Shown here: positions 13,821 through 20,566 of the stretch, in pieces
Layout: each line of letters begins with the position of its first letter
Numbering within the stretch: the first letter of the stretch is position 1
Virus record (IMG/VR): IMGVR_UViG_3300023444_000012
Span: 1-20,566 of that record
From: a virus
Strand: one strand, 5' to 3'
DNA: 20,566 bases
Notes under the pieces: model-generated
What the model saw: the letters and a program-made list of their open reading frames with translations, nothing else
Databases searched by the model: none
What the model was told of the DNA's origin: nothing
Program-made: the position numbers and the translations under genes

Positions 13821-15119
13821 TTAGTCAAATGAACCACCATCAATAGTAGCCATTGCTGTAGTTACTGCTGTTGTAGCTGCAGAGGCCGCTGAAGAGGCAC
13901 TGCTAGCAGCATTAGATGCAGAAGTAGCTGCATTCCCTGCGCTTGTGGAGGCTTCACCTGCTTTAGTAGTAGCGGTACTAGCTTGCGTAGTAGCAATGCC
14001 AGCCTGTGTAGTAGCTGTACCAGCTTGTGTAGTTGCGGTTGAGGCACTACCAGAAGCACTTGTAGCACTCGAAGCTGCTGCATTCTTACTAGATAAAGCG
14101 TTAGACTCACTTGTAGCCGCTGTGTTCTTACTAGCTAATGCCGCTGCAGCACTACTCGCACTTGCAGTAGCACTATCAGAAGAAGCTGTCGCACTATTAG
14201 CAGCATTAGTTTCAGAGGTAGCTGCATCATCTTCTGACGATTGAGCATCTGAGGCGCTAGAAGAAGCCGAGGAAGCACTAGATGTGGCTGAAGAAGCGCT
14301 AGAAGTAGCCGAAGAAGCTGAAGCTGTAGCACTAGACTGAGAGGACTCAGCTGCCGTCTTAGCAGAAACAGCGCTTGCTTTAGCTGTCTCTGCGGCTGCT
14401 TTGGCTGACACTGCGGCTGTCTCGGCTTGCTCTGCTGCTGCTTGCGCAGTCTCTGCATCATCTTCGGAACTTTGAGCCGCTTGTTCGCTAACTAATGCCG
14501 CTGCAGCACTACTCGCACTTGCAGTAGCACTTGAGGCTGCATTAGAAGCCTGTGTAGGTGCAGATGTAATAGAGGTTATATTGTCATAACAAGTCGTTAC
14601 TGCGGCAATATTATCAGCTACTGTATCAATTTCTGATATAGCCTCATCTAAATCTGCTGCAACAATATTAATGTTAGCTATATTAGTACCTACTAGATCA
14701 ATATTGTCTTCATTGTCTACAATGCCTTGTAATCCAGCAGCACCAATACCTGCGACAATACCAATGTTAACTGTGTCCTCTCCCACAGCTTCAATATTGT
14801 CTGCATTAGCTGCCACATCAATAACATCTTGCTTAATGCCTGCAACTGCATTAACACTACTTATATTGTCAGCAACAATACCTGCGTCTGTAGGACTCGT
14901 TAAAATATCATCAGGCGTAGTTCCCACCTGTAGTAATAGCGATTGTCCTGTTGTTGGAGGGGCATGAAATACAGCCGCGTTGTTGATCAGATCATAGTCG
15001 CTGCGGGATATAACATCCCCGTCTAAGAAAACTCTAAGATGATCCTCTGAAATAATTGCAAAATCAGAGGAAAATATCTTTTGGATTCCTGTGGTGTTAA
15101 AACTCTTATCACTTACCAC
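13821..15119 (-). CDS. Tail fibre anchor with Ala/Ser-rich stalk, gp17 N-terminal type
   Basis: A 432-residue protein. Residues 1-73 match the N-terminal tail-attachment domain of T7 gp17-type fibres (FAIISEDHLRVFLDGD, then YDLINNAAVFHAPPTTGQSLLLQVGTTPDD). Residues 76-190 repeat short NI/VA units (DNIEAV, VNIGIV, DNIDLV, NIANINIV). Residues 191-425 are almost only Ala, Ser, Thr and acidic residues in heptad-like patterns, including four TTQAGxA-type units near 365-395, consistent with a trimeric helical stalk. It ends at DGGSFD without a receptor-binding tip; that role probably falls to the following genes. Start is GTG 15117-15119 with AGGAG seven bases upstream. Confidence 0.85.
   Translation of the reverse strand: MVSDKSFNTTGIQKIFSSDFAIISEDHLRVFLDGDVISRSDYDLINNAAVFHAPPTTGQSLLLQVGTTPDDILTSPTDAGIVADNISSVNAVAGIKQDVIDVAANADNIEAVGEDTVNIGIVAGIGAAGLQGIVDNEDNIDLVGTNIANINIVAADLDEAISEIDTVADNIAAVTTCYDNITSITSAPTQASNAASSATASASSAAAALVSEQAAQSSEDDAETAQAAAEQAETAAVSAKAAAETAKASAVSAKTAAESSQSSATASASSATSSASSATSSASSASSSASDAQSSEDDAATSETNAANSATASSDSATASASSAAAALASKNTAATSESNALSSKNAAASSATSASGSASTATTQAGTATTQAGIATTQASTATTKAGEASTSAGNAATSASNAASSASSAASAATTAVTTAMATIDGGSFD
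14135..14174 (-). repeat. Exact 40-bp direct repeat, copy 1 (fibre stalk)
   Basis: These 40 bases recur unchanged at 14492-14531 within the same gene, 357 bases away. The distance is a multiple of three, so the copies encode the same residues (SATASASSAAAALAS versus SATASASSAAAALVS context). Identity at synonymous positions points to a recent duplication or gene conversion rather than old protein repetition. Confidence 0.9.
14492..14531 (-). repeat. Exact 40-bp direct repeat, copy 2 (fibre stalk)
   Basis: Second copy of the 40-bp segment at 14135-14174, also in frame. Recombination between the copies would delete 119 codons and leave a shorter stalk in the same frame, a possible route to stalk length variation. 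Confidence 0.9.
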
Positions 15120-15129
15120 TGTTATTCTC

Positions 15130-17280
15130 CTATATTCCTTGAGAGCCTCTTAGGTGCATATTGCCACGCCAAGAAAGACTATCTAGTTTAAATCCCTTAT
15201 TAGTCTCACTAACAAAGGCTATATTTACTGTGTCTGCATTACCTACTACTGTGTACTTATGGTCCCCAATTGGATCACCATTAGAATCATAGTTATACCA
15301 AGTATTACTAACTACACCACGCGAAACCTCTACACCATACTTAGAGCCCTCTCCCATGTTAAACTTCAAGTCACGTAAACGCAATGAAGCTCTATTACTA
15401 TCTACTTCAGAGTTCCCTTCTGGAACGCCCCATTTAGATAATTCAATACGGGATACAACATCTGCTCCATCATCATCAGTATAATCACCCACCGAACTGA
15501 TGTTCTTAGGTAATTCTAAAGATATACTTTCTAAGTGTGTAGTGTCATCGTCGTAGCGCACCATAACTAATAGTTGGTTATTCAGTACTTCAATGTTAAA
15601 GATTGTTTCATCTTCAGCAACTTCCCACCGATGCCACGCTGATTGCGCTTTCTCAGTGCCTTGCCAATAATAGTTATAAACATAAATGTTATTGTCTGTG
15701 CCTGTGATGGCAAAAATCATGTCATGCTTACTACTTCCCATGAGCTTAACTAAGTCCTTAGGAACATAATATGGGCAATGAGCAGTAATATTTGCGGCAT
15801 CATTAGTTGCAGTATCAGGGACTGTGAAGTACTCTCTGACAATACTACTCTCATCTTTATTAGTAACAAAGTAAACATTAGGGCCTAATGTAATAGGCTC
15901 TACATTTCTATTAATATCGTAGGCAGTTGATTGCTGCACATTTAGGTCCTTTGGTGTCAAAGCTTTAGAGGCAGATAAAATAAATTGTGCTCTATCTCCA
16001 AAGACTAATAACTCCTTATTGTAAGGGATAGCGTATCTAAGATGTACTGCTCTATTACTATCCACAGCTACGTCAATAGGATCACTATCAAGTACGTCTG
16101 TTATAGTAGTTGGCCAGAAGTTATAATATTCTCCTGTCTCTGACATAATGATATTATCACCTGCAAGCATACCTAATCTGTTCTTAAAGAAGAAGATGTC
16201 TTCTAAAGGTTTACCTACAAAGGATGGAACAGGCGCACTATCCTCATCGCCATACTTACGCGCTCCCCAGTCTAAGTCGGCTTGCCCATCTACACCGGAG
16301 AACGCAAATTCTGTGAGGGACTCTCTAGTAAGTGCGTGTGGCATTGTAGTAACATCTAATGTATTTGCTAAACCTGGTCTAAAGGTTTCTTTGTATACAC
16401 CATCTACAAATTTTACATAGAAGTTATCAAAACTATTTTTATCATCACCTGTAATTTCAATAACAGTACCTTCATAACCTAAGTCACTTGGTAAGTCTTG
16501 CAGTTTTCTAATAGAACCCTGCCAACTCTCTGTTGCCTGGTCACCCCAAGAATCTGCTCCTTTGTACGTGCCTGAAGCTACTGCGGCTTTAACTACAGAA
16601 CCTTTAGCCGTTGCGCTATCTAGTAAGGCTGCTAAGGCAGTGGCGACTTCCACACCGTCTGAGCCTTCAGCTTCTGCAATTGCGGTAGTTGAGGAATCAT
16701 TATAAATATAATAAGAGTAACCTTTAGAGTCAGCGCCATTTGTGCCATATCTAATTTCGGTTGTTCTTTTAACCCAATAAAAGAATTGAGATTCCCAATC
16801 GGAGTCCCCATTATCATCAGTAGCAGCTAGCATGGCTACGTCTACAGTCTTATTAATAATATAAGTAGTATCACCTACAGTTAAAGCTTTAAAAGCAGTC
16901 TTAGGTGATGGAGTAACACCTGAGCCTGTATATGTTTCTGAAGGCAAGTCTAAGTAGGCGGCTGTCTCCCAATCTTGAACGAGGGTGCCATCACCTTCAT
17001 ACACTTTATACTGACCTGTTCCTGACGTTCCAGGAGTAGCCTTAATTACAATAATGTATTGTTCACTATCTGCACCTCTATCGTACACGTGAATAAATGC
17101 GTCTGTTGGTACACTATTATCTGTTTGGTGCAATACAGTGGGGTTACGCTTATGCGCCCCTTGTACTAGACTAGGGTAGCAGTTAACCATCTCAGTAACC
17201 TGAGTGTCTAACCTCAATTCATGAGGCTGCTGCGATACGCCATTATATAACCCTGGTATAGTTTGGTTAACTAAGCCCAT
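15130..17280 (-). CDS. Tail tubular protein B (nozzle), gp12-like
   Basis: A 716-residue protein forming the tail nozzle of the short tail, compared with 794 residues in T7 gp12. The start GLVNQTIPGLYNGVSQQP, with LDTQVTEMVNCYPSLVQGAHKRNPT nearby, is a strong family signature. The middle has EFAFSGVDGQADLDWGARKYGDEDSAPVPSF-type sequence and FFFKNRLGMLAGDNIIMSETGEYYNFWP (around 355-385), both typical of gp12. AGGAG precedes the ATG by eight bases. It follows tail tube A directly and is followed by the fibre anchor, which should attach at the junction of these two proteins. Confidence 0.95.
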   Translation of the reverse strand: MGLVNQTIPGLYNGVSQQPHELRLDTQVTEMVNCYPSLVQGAHKRNPTVLHQTDNSVPTDAFIHVYDRGADSEQYIIVIKATPGTSGTGQYKVYEGDGTLVQDWETAAYLDLPSETYTGSGVTPSPKTAFKALTVGDTTYIINKTVDVAMLAATDDNGDSDWESQFFYWVKRTTEIRYGTNGADSKGYSYYIYNDSSTTAIAEAEGSDGVEVATALAALLDSATAKGSVVKAAVASGTYKGADSWGDQATESWQGSIRKLQDLPSDLGYEGTVIEITGDDKNSFDNFYVKFVDGVYKETFRPGLANTLDVTTMPHALTRESLTEFAFSGVDGQADLDWGARKYGDEDSAPVPSFVGKPLEDIFFFKNRLGMLAGDNIIMSETGEYYNFWPTTITDVLDSDPIDVAVDSNRAVHLRYAIPYNKELLVFGDRAQFILSASKALTPKDLNVQQSTAYDINRNVEPITLGPNVYFVTNKDESSIVREYFTVPDTATNDAANITAHCPYYVPKDLVKLMGSSKHDMIFAITGTDNNIYVYNYYWQGTEKAQSAWHRWEVAEDETIFNIEVLNNQLLVMVRYDDDTTHLESISLELPKNISSVGDYTDDDGADVVSRIELSKWGVPEGNSEVDSNRASLRLRDLKFNMGEGSKYGVEVSRGVVSNTWYNYDSNGDPIGDHKYTVVGNADTVNIAFVSETNKGFKLDSLSWRGNMHLRGSQGI

Positions 17281-17297
17281 ATCCTGCTCCTATTTTA

Positions 17298-17903
17298 TTA
17301 ACCAAGGATGCCCCTTGGATTTCTATTTCTTGTAATAACTCGTCTATTTACTGCACTATCAAAGATATTATAATTTCTAGTATCTACATCGTGTTCGATT
17401 AGTTTCTCACGCGCCTTCGCTTCATCATTCATTAACACACGCAGGATATCAGTGCTACCAATTAACCTTTGATATACTATGCGTGCTGTTTTAATCGCCA
17501 CATAATAAGCAATTGTGTGTGGTAGGTTATCAAAATCTAAATCCCATACTGCATCTACTTTGTGTGTACTTAATGCCTCAAATAAGAAAGTGTGATTGTC
17601 TTTGTCATACATCTTATTATCTTTCATTATCAAATTCTTAGCTTCTTTGCTCTCAAGTCTAAGCATATTTGGTGGTATAGCGATATAACCAGTATCAGGT
17701 AAAGTTCCTGCAGAATCTGCGGTTAACTCCCAATCTGTGTCTGTATTGCAATTAAGACCCTCTGTTAAGACTGAGCGTCTAGTTTCTTTTAAAATCTCTA
17801 GTGAAGTCTTCGCCTCATATACATCGTCAATATTGTTTGCCGTAGTTAATACCATTTCACCAATTGTTTGTAGTGAGATATTAACAGCTTCTAGTTCAGT
17901 CAT
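17298..17903 (-). CDS. Tail tubular protein A (adaptor/gatekeeper), gp11-like
   Basis: A 201-residue protein, near the 196 of T7 gp11, forming the adaptor ring below the portal. The N-terminus MTELEAVNISLQTIGE and the segments YIAIPPNMLRLE (72-83) and LPHTIAYYVAIKTARIVYQRL (126-146) are characteristic. GGAG lies nine bases before the ATG. It is the first gene after the capsid terminator, so its expression probably depends on terminator read-through, as in T7. Confidence 0.93.
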   Translation of the reverse strand: MTELEAVNISLQTIGEMVLTTANNIDDVYEAKTSLEILKETRRSVLTEGLNCNTDTDWELTADSAGTLPDTGYIAIPPNMLRLESKEAKNLIMKDNKMYDKDNHTFLFEALSTHKVDAVWDLDFDNLPHTIAYYVAIKTARIVYQRLIGSTDILRVLMNDEAKAREKLIEHDVDTRNYNIFDSAVNRRVITRNRNPRGILG

Positions 17904-17968
17904 ACTCTGTTCTCCAATTTATTTCTTTTTAATTTAGATTCTTTTAATTTACGCTAAAAACCTAAATC

Positions 17969-18000
17969 AAAAAAAAGGGCCTCCCGAAGAAGAGCCCTTA
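17969..18000 (-). terminator. Intrinsic terminator after the capsid gene (Tphi position)
   Basis: On the minus strand AAGGGC (17999-17994) pairs with GCCCTT (17980-17975), with inner CTCT/GGAG pairing around a TTCTTC loop, and is followed by eight T (17976-17969). It begins about ten bases after the capsid stop. T7 has its main late terminator Tphi in exactly this place, which lowers tail gene expression relative to capsid. This is the clearest terminator in the window. Confidence 0.9.
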
Positions 18001-18010
18001 GTTTTAACTA

Positions 18011-18937
18011 TTAGTCGTCAGTAGACATCTTAACAACACAACCGTTGTTTAAAACACCAAAACCCATAGCGTAAGATGAAGTCATCAAATCACCTAATTT
18101 CTCAGGGATGTAATTAACTTCAGATTTAATGTCAAGTAACTTAACAACACCAACAGAGTTCTGAGTGAACATGTAGATGTTGTTAGTACCGATATTATTT
18201 GATACCATGATGTTATGACCAGCAACTTGTGTAACCTTGCCTGTGTCAATACCACCATTACCAGAAGTCATATCCTTATGAACTGCGCCTGACTGTACTA
18301 GTCTGTTGTAGTTCTTAGGAGACATAGTAACCCAACGGTCACCTGGTACATCATCTTCATCCATTGCTGTTTGTGCATCGAATAAAGAAGCGATGATTGC
18401 ATCACCTTTAGCGCCATTGCCTGTTGCAGCAGCTGTACCAATAGTGATTGCTGTCTGGGCTAAAGGTTGACCTTCGTTACCATTAACATCACCAGAGTTA
18501 CCAGTGTTGTCAGCTACACACGCATCTAATTGAGCGATAATAGCAGAGTCAACTGTCTTAGCTAATGCACGACCCATTTCAGTAGAGTACTGAGAACGAG
18601 TTTCATAGTGCTGCATTGCTTCTTCAAAGTTATCAACGAATACTGAAGCGTATTTAAGATCGTCGATCTCAATTACTCTTTCACCTGCATTGATCAAGTT
18701 TGTGTCTACGTCTTCACCTGGAACGTGTGCTGTTACAGCTGAGTCGTATTTACCAATTACTGCGAAAGACGCAGATTTACCAATTGCGATTGTACGCGTC
18801 TGGACTAGAGGCAAGAAAATGTTTGCTGTTTCGAAAGCCGTTAGTACTTCGCCAGAAAACACTTTAATTGCCAAGTCGCGGTCAGAGTGACCACCGGTGC
18901 GGTCTGTGCCGACACCTTGGGATGGATTAAAAGCCAT
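18011..18937 (-). CDS. Major capsid protein, gp10A-like
   Basis: A 308-residue shell protein (T7 gp10A is 345). It shows the usual start region (SDRDLAIKVFSGEVLTAFETANIF near 18-41), TRTIAIGKSASFAVIGK at 48-64 and a C-terminal half with VTMSPKNYNRLVQSGAVHKDM (203-223) and NNIGTNNIYMFTQNSVGVVKLLD. The reading frame closes ten bases before the terminator, so there is no room for a T7 10B-type frameshift extension. Codon use appears slightly more C-ending than in neighbours, fitting high expression. The leader holds AAGGAAA nine bases before the ATG. Flanked by scaffold and terminator. Confidence 0.96.
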   Translation of the reverse strand: MAFNPSQGVGTDRTGGHSDRDLAIKVFSGEVLTAFETANIFLPLVQTRTIAIGKSASFAVIGKYDSAVTAHVPGEDVDTNLINAGERVIEIDDLKYASVFVDNFEEAMQHYETRSQYSTEMGRALAKTVDSAIIAQLDACVADNTGNSGDVNGNEGQPLAQTAITIGTAAATGNGAKGDAIIASLFDAQTAMDEDDVPGDRWVTMSPKNYNRLVQSGAVHKDMTSGNGGIDTGKVTQVAGHNIMVSNNIGTNNIYMFTQNSVGVVKLLDIKSEVNYIPEKLGDLMTSSYAMGFGVLNNGCVVKMSTDD

Positions 18938-19169
18938 TTTATTTTCCTTATATTATATTTAACAAAATTGTAGTTGTTTAGGTTACTACTTACCTGGCAG
19001 TACTACACATAATGAGGGTATCCTTTTATATAAACCTCAGCTTATATATTAGGGCAACTTCTGCTGCGTACTAAATGGGGTGGAGGAGGCAGGTCTGAAA
19101 TAAGGTATAGAGGGGGAACCTTAAAGCCTAAAGAGAGATATCAAGGTATCACCTCCTCCGTTGTGAGCT
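18938..19169 (-). promoter_or_regulatory. Capsid leader with orphan Shine-Dalgarno and inverted repeats
   Basis: A 232-base space without a real gene. Just after the scaffold stop, 19148-19157 reads AGGAGGTGAT on the minus strand, a near-complete complement of the 16S rRNA tail, but the nearest start (TTG) opens only a seven-codon frame. GGAGGAGG here (19159-19152) can pair with CCTCCTCC 62 bases downstream (19089-19082). A second inverted repeat, TATATAA/TTATATA, lies at 19027-19033 and 19042-19048, next to CCCTAATATA. T7 has its strongest late promoter before gene 10, so a promoter is expected here; I cannot define its exact bases. Confidence 0.5.
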
Positions 19170-19952
19170 CTACCCAAAGTTGGATAAAGCAACACGCCTT
19201 TGAACCTCAGCACGGAATGCTGGGTCACGTTTGTACTGGGGGTTTGCCATGTCAACCATCATTTCCTGTTTACTTGCAAACCCTCCAGAGGATACAGGGC
19301 TAGTCCCACCTTTAATTAGGTTAGGACCCTTCTCTGCACTAAAGCGTGCATGAAGTCCCTGTATCGCAAATTGTGCTGCATTCTCATTAGTAAGAGATGC
19401 ATTAAAAGCCTCAACGTCTGATTCGCTCAAAGTATCTTGAGCCCACTGAATCATCTCGTTATACTCGGTTTCTCCTCCGGCAACCTTTTGCATATTACTA
19501 ATTACAGATTGTGATAACGCTTCTTGTCCTGCGATATAAGCGTCTACCATATTTTGAGGAATACCTTGGTCAGCCAAAGCTTTGTAGGTATCCTCAGATA
19601 AATTTCCAGATTCCTGGTACTCTTTTTCTAACGCTGAATAATCAATGCCTTTCTCAGTAGCTAGTGCTTGCGCATCTTCAGTAGAAGGAGTCTCACCTTC
19701 CTTAATTTCAATAGCAGCCTCTTCTGAGACCTCTTCTTCAGCTGGCTGGCCTAGTTTACTTTGTAAATGCTCGTAAGCTTTTTCAAGTTCTTCTACGCTA
19801 CCGTACTTACCGGCAAGCATTCGCTGCTCATCAGTCTGGGTTGAAGACTCGGTCTGTGCCTTACTTTGATCTACTTTTTCCACCATTGCTTGATCGTGTT
19901 CGCTTAATGTTGGTTCCTGCTTTGCTTCTTGATTTTGGGTTTGGTTTTCCAT
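19170..19952 (-). CDS. Capsid assembly scaffold protein, gp9-like
   Basis: A 260-residue, Glu/Gln-rich and highly soluble protein (T7 gp9 is 307). It contains LAGKYGSVEELEKAYEHLQSKLG near residues 46-68, a pattern common to podovirus scaffolds, a central acidic, probably disordered region and a C-terminus (NPQYKRDPAFRAEVQRRVALS) typical of the part that binds the capsid protein. It should guide prohead assembly and then leave the shell. AGAGGAAA precedes the ATG. Lies between portal and capsid as in T7. Confidence 0.93.
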   Translation of the reverse strand: MENQTQNQEAKQEPTLSEHDQAMVEKVDQSKAQTESSTQTDEQRMLAGKYGSVEELEKAYEHLQSKLGQPAEEEVSEEAAIEIKEGETPSTEDAQALATEKGIDYSALEKEYQESGNLSEDTYKALADQGIPQNMVDAYIAGQEALSQSVISNMQKVAGGETEYNEMIQWAQDTLSESDVEAFNASLTNENAAQFAIQGLHARFSAEKGPNLIKGGTSPVSSGGFASKQEMMVDMANPQYKRDPAFRAEVQRRVALSNFG

Positions 19953-20040
19953 CGTTAGTTTCCTCTGATTTTAATTGTGTCTTTAATAGTCTCTCTTGTG
20001 GGGTAATCTTCATCACCTCATCATACCTTTTTATTAACAT
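19861..20040 (-). CDS. Possible 59-codon basic ORF overlapping the scaffold start
   Basis: Directly after the portal stop (TAATATG) an ATG opens a 59-residue frame running through the 89-base gap and 92 bases into the scaffold gene in another frame. The product would be basic, with ITPQERLLKTQLKSEE in the gap part and many Lys/Arg/Ser in the overlap. The ribosome site is weak (GGA nine or more bases upstream). The open gap and abutting stop favour it; the low-complexity overlap disfavours it. It may simply be spacer. Confidence 0.3.
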   Translation of the reverse strand: MLIKRYDEVMKITPQERLLKTQLKSEETNDGKPNPKSRSKAGTNIKRTRSSNGGKSRSK

Positions 20041-20041
20041 A

Positions 20042-20566
20042 TTACTGTTCCATTGCGCCTTGCGCTGCTGCCTCTACTGCTGCGCCACCACCTTGCTGAG
20101 CCATTGAATCCATGCCCATCTGTGATGCCTGCTGCATCATTTGCATAGCCTTTTCTTGTTGAATTTGTTCTTCACTCTTCACTAATTCGTTAGTCTCAAT
20201 GCCTAGTGAAGTACCTACTTGTTCAATAACTGCTTGTACATTAGTATATTGTGCAAATATCTCAGGACCAAGTAGTTGTTGTAACGTTTGTGCAAATTGA
20301 ACTAACTTATTATAGTCGTGTCCTCTGCCTAGCGCTTCTACACCTGTAACAATAACAGGCTCTACTAATCCTTCTGGGAACTTAACTTTATTACTAATCA
20401 TTAATAGCTTGATTAATGGTAGTTGTAGTTCCTGCGTTAAGATTGAGTATATACCACCTAAGGCATCCTCAAGTTCTCCTGCCATCAAACGCACTTCTTC
20501 CGCAGTTACACGCTCAGCATCACGTCTAGCACTCTCATTCAATAAGAAGGCTGAAGCTAAACGTCT
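20042..20566 (-). CDS. Head-tail connector (portal) protein, C-terminal part, gp8-like
   Basis: The gene runs off the right edge; 174 C-terminal residues are visible and the frame stays open to base 20566. The visible part begins RRLASAFLLNESARR and contains RVTAEEVRLMAGELEDALGG and YSILTQELQLPL, closely matching the T7 gp8 region with RVTAEEI, ELEDTLGG and QELQLPL. The tail is Gln/Met/Ala-rich, which is usual for these portals. The protein forms the dodecameric portal through which DNA is packaged and leaves. An apparent start at 20542 is only an internal TTG. Confidence 0.95.
   Translation of the reverse strand, partial: RRLASAFLLNESARRDAERVTAEEVRLMAGELEDALGGIYSILTQELQLPLIKLLMISNKVKFPEGLVEPVIVTGVEALGRGHDYNKLVQFAQTLQQLLGPEIFAQYTNVQAVIEQVGTSLGIETNELVKSEEQIQQEKAMQMMQQASQMGMDSMAQQGGGAAVEAAAQGAMEQ

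Noticed and set aside
13945-14244. Ala/Val-rich plus-strand frame and a Leu/Gln-rich minus-strand frame in the stalk region
   Set aside because: Both are mirror or shifted readings of the Ala/Ser repeat codons of the fibre stalk.
13862-14461. CRISPR-like or satellite array in the fibre gene
   Set aside because: The repeats are coding, in frame and of heptad type, without uniform spacers; they explain themselves as a coiled or helical stalk.
17969-18011. T7-type 10B frameshift extension of the capsid protein
   Set aside because: The terminator begins about ten bases after the stop, leaving no alternative-frame coding space.

Overview
This window is the late (structural, packaging and lysis) arm of a T7-type short-tailed phage genome, read entirely from the minus strand. 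It starts inside the head-tail connector (portal) gene at the right edge and runs leftward to the terminase large subunit, followed by about 560 bases without a credible gene. The assignment rests on recognisable protein families in a T7-like series: portal, scaffold, capsid, tail tube A, tail tube B, a gp17-type fibre anchor, gp13/14/15/16-like internal virion proteins, small terminase and large terminase. There is no RNA polymerase, replication gene, integrase or host gene in view, so the phage RNA polymerase and early/middle regions must lie outside the window. Composition is moderately AT-rich. Several small proteins look like families I know from marine T7-like podoviruses, so a marine bacterial host is plausible; the host cannot be named from this sequence.

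Layout from right to left (direction of transcription). 20566-17941: portal C-terminus, scaffold, a 232-base leader, major capsid protein and a strong intrinsic terminator, equivalent to the T7 8-9-10-Tphi block. 17903-15130: tail tube proteins A and B. 15119-11378: an adhesion cassette made of a short fibre anchor with a long Ala/Ser-rich stalk, a 73-residue tip-like protein, a 114-residue beta-type protein, a 476-residue glycine-rich adhesin-like protein and a 125-residue partner. 11341-10688: three very small genes, one of them only 50 codons. 10698-4538: gp13-, gp14-, gp15- and gp16-like proteins, the presumed DNA ejection apparatus. 4538-2921: small terminase, a P5-type muralytic protein, a signal-peptide protein with an HExxH motif and a three-segment holin-like membrane protein. 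2913-563: a PhoH-type ATPase whose stop overlaps the start of the large terminase. 562-1: non-coding DNA with a 12-bp palindrome containing CTATAGGG, a C10 run, a GC-rich island, a tandem 10-bp repeat array and a 53-base alternating purine-pyrimidine tract. Its position suggests a genome end or concatemer junction.

Most genes are spaced by 0-50 bases or overlap by one to eleven bases, with clear AGGAG-type ribosome sites, so translation is probably coupled. Points that stand out are: the fibre cassette sits between tail tube B and the gp13-16 block rather than after it; the fibre is split over several small genes; a PhoH-like ATPase is coupled to the terminase; a secreted HExxH protein lies inside the lysis cassette; the capsid leader carries an almost perfect Shine-Dalgarno sequence without a real gene, facing a complementary segment; and the left end is rich in unusual DNA. 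No wholly unknown system is evident; the best candidates for something new are the lysis/packaging cassette and the left-end DNA.
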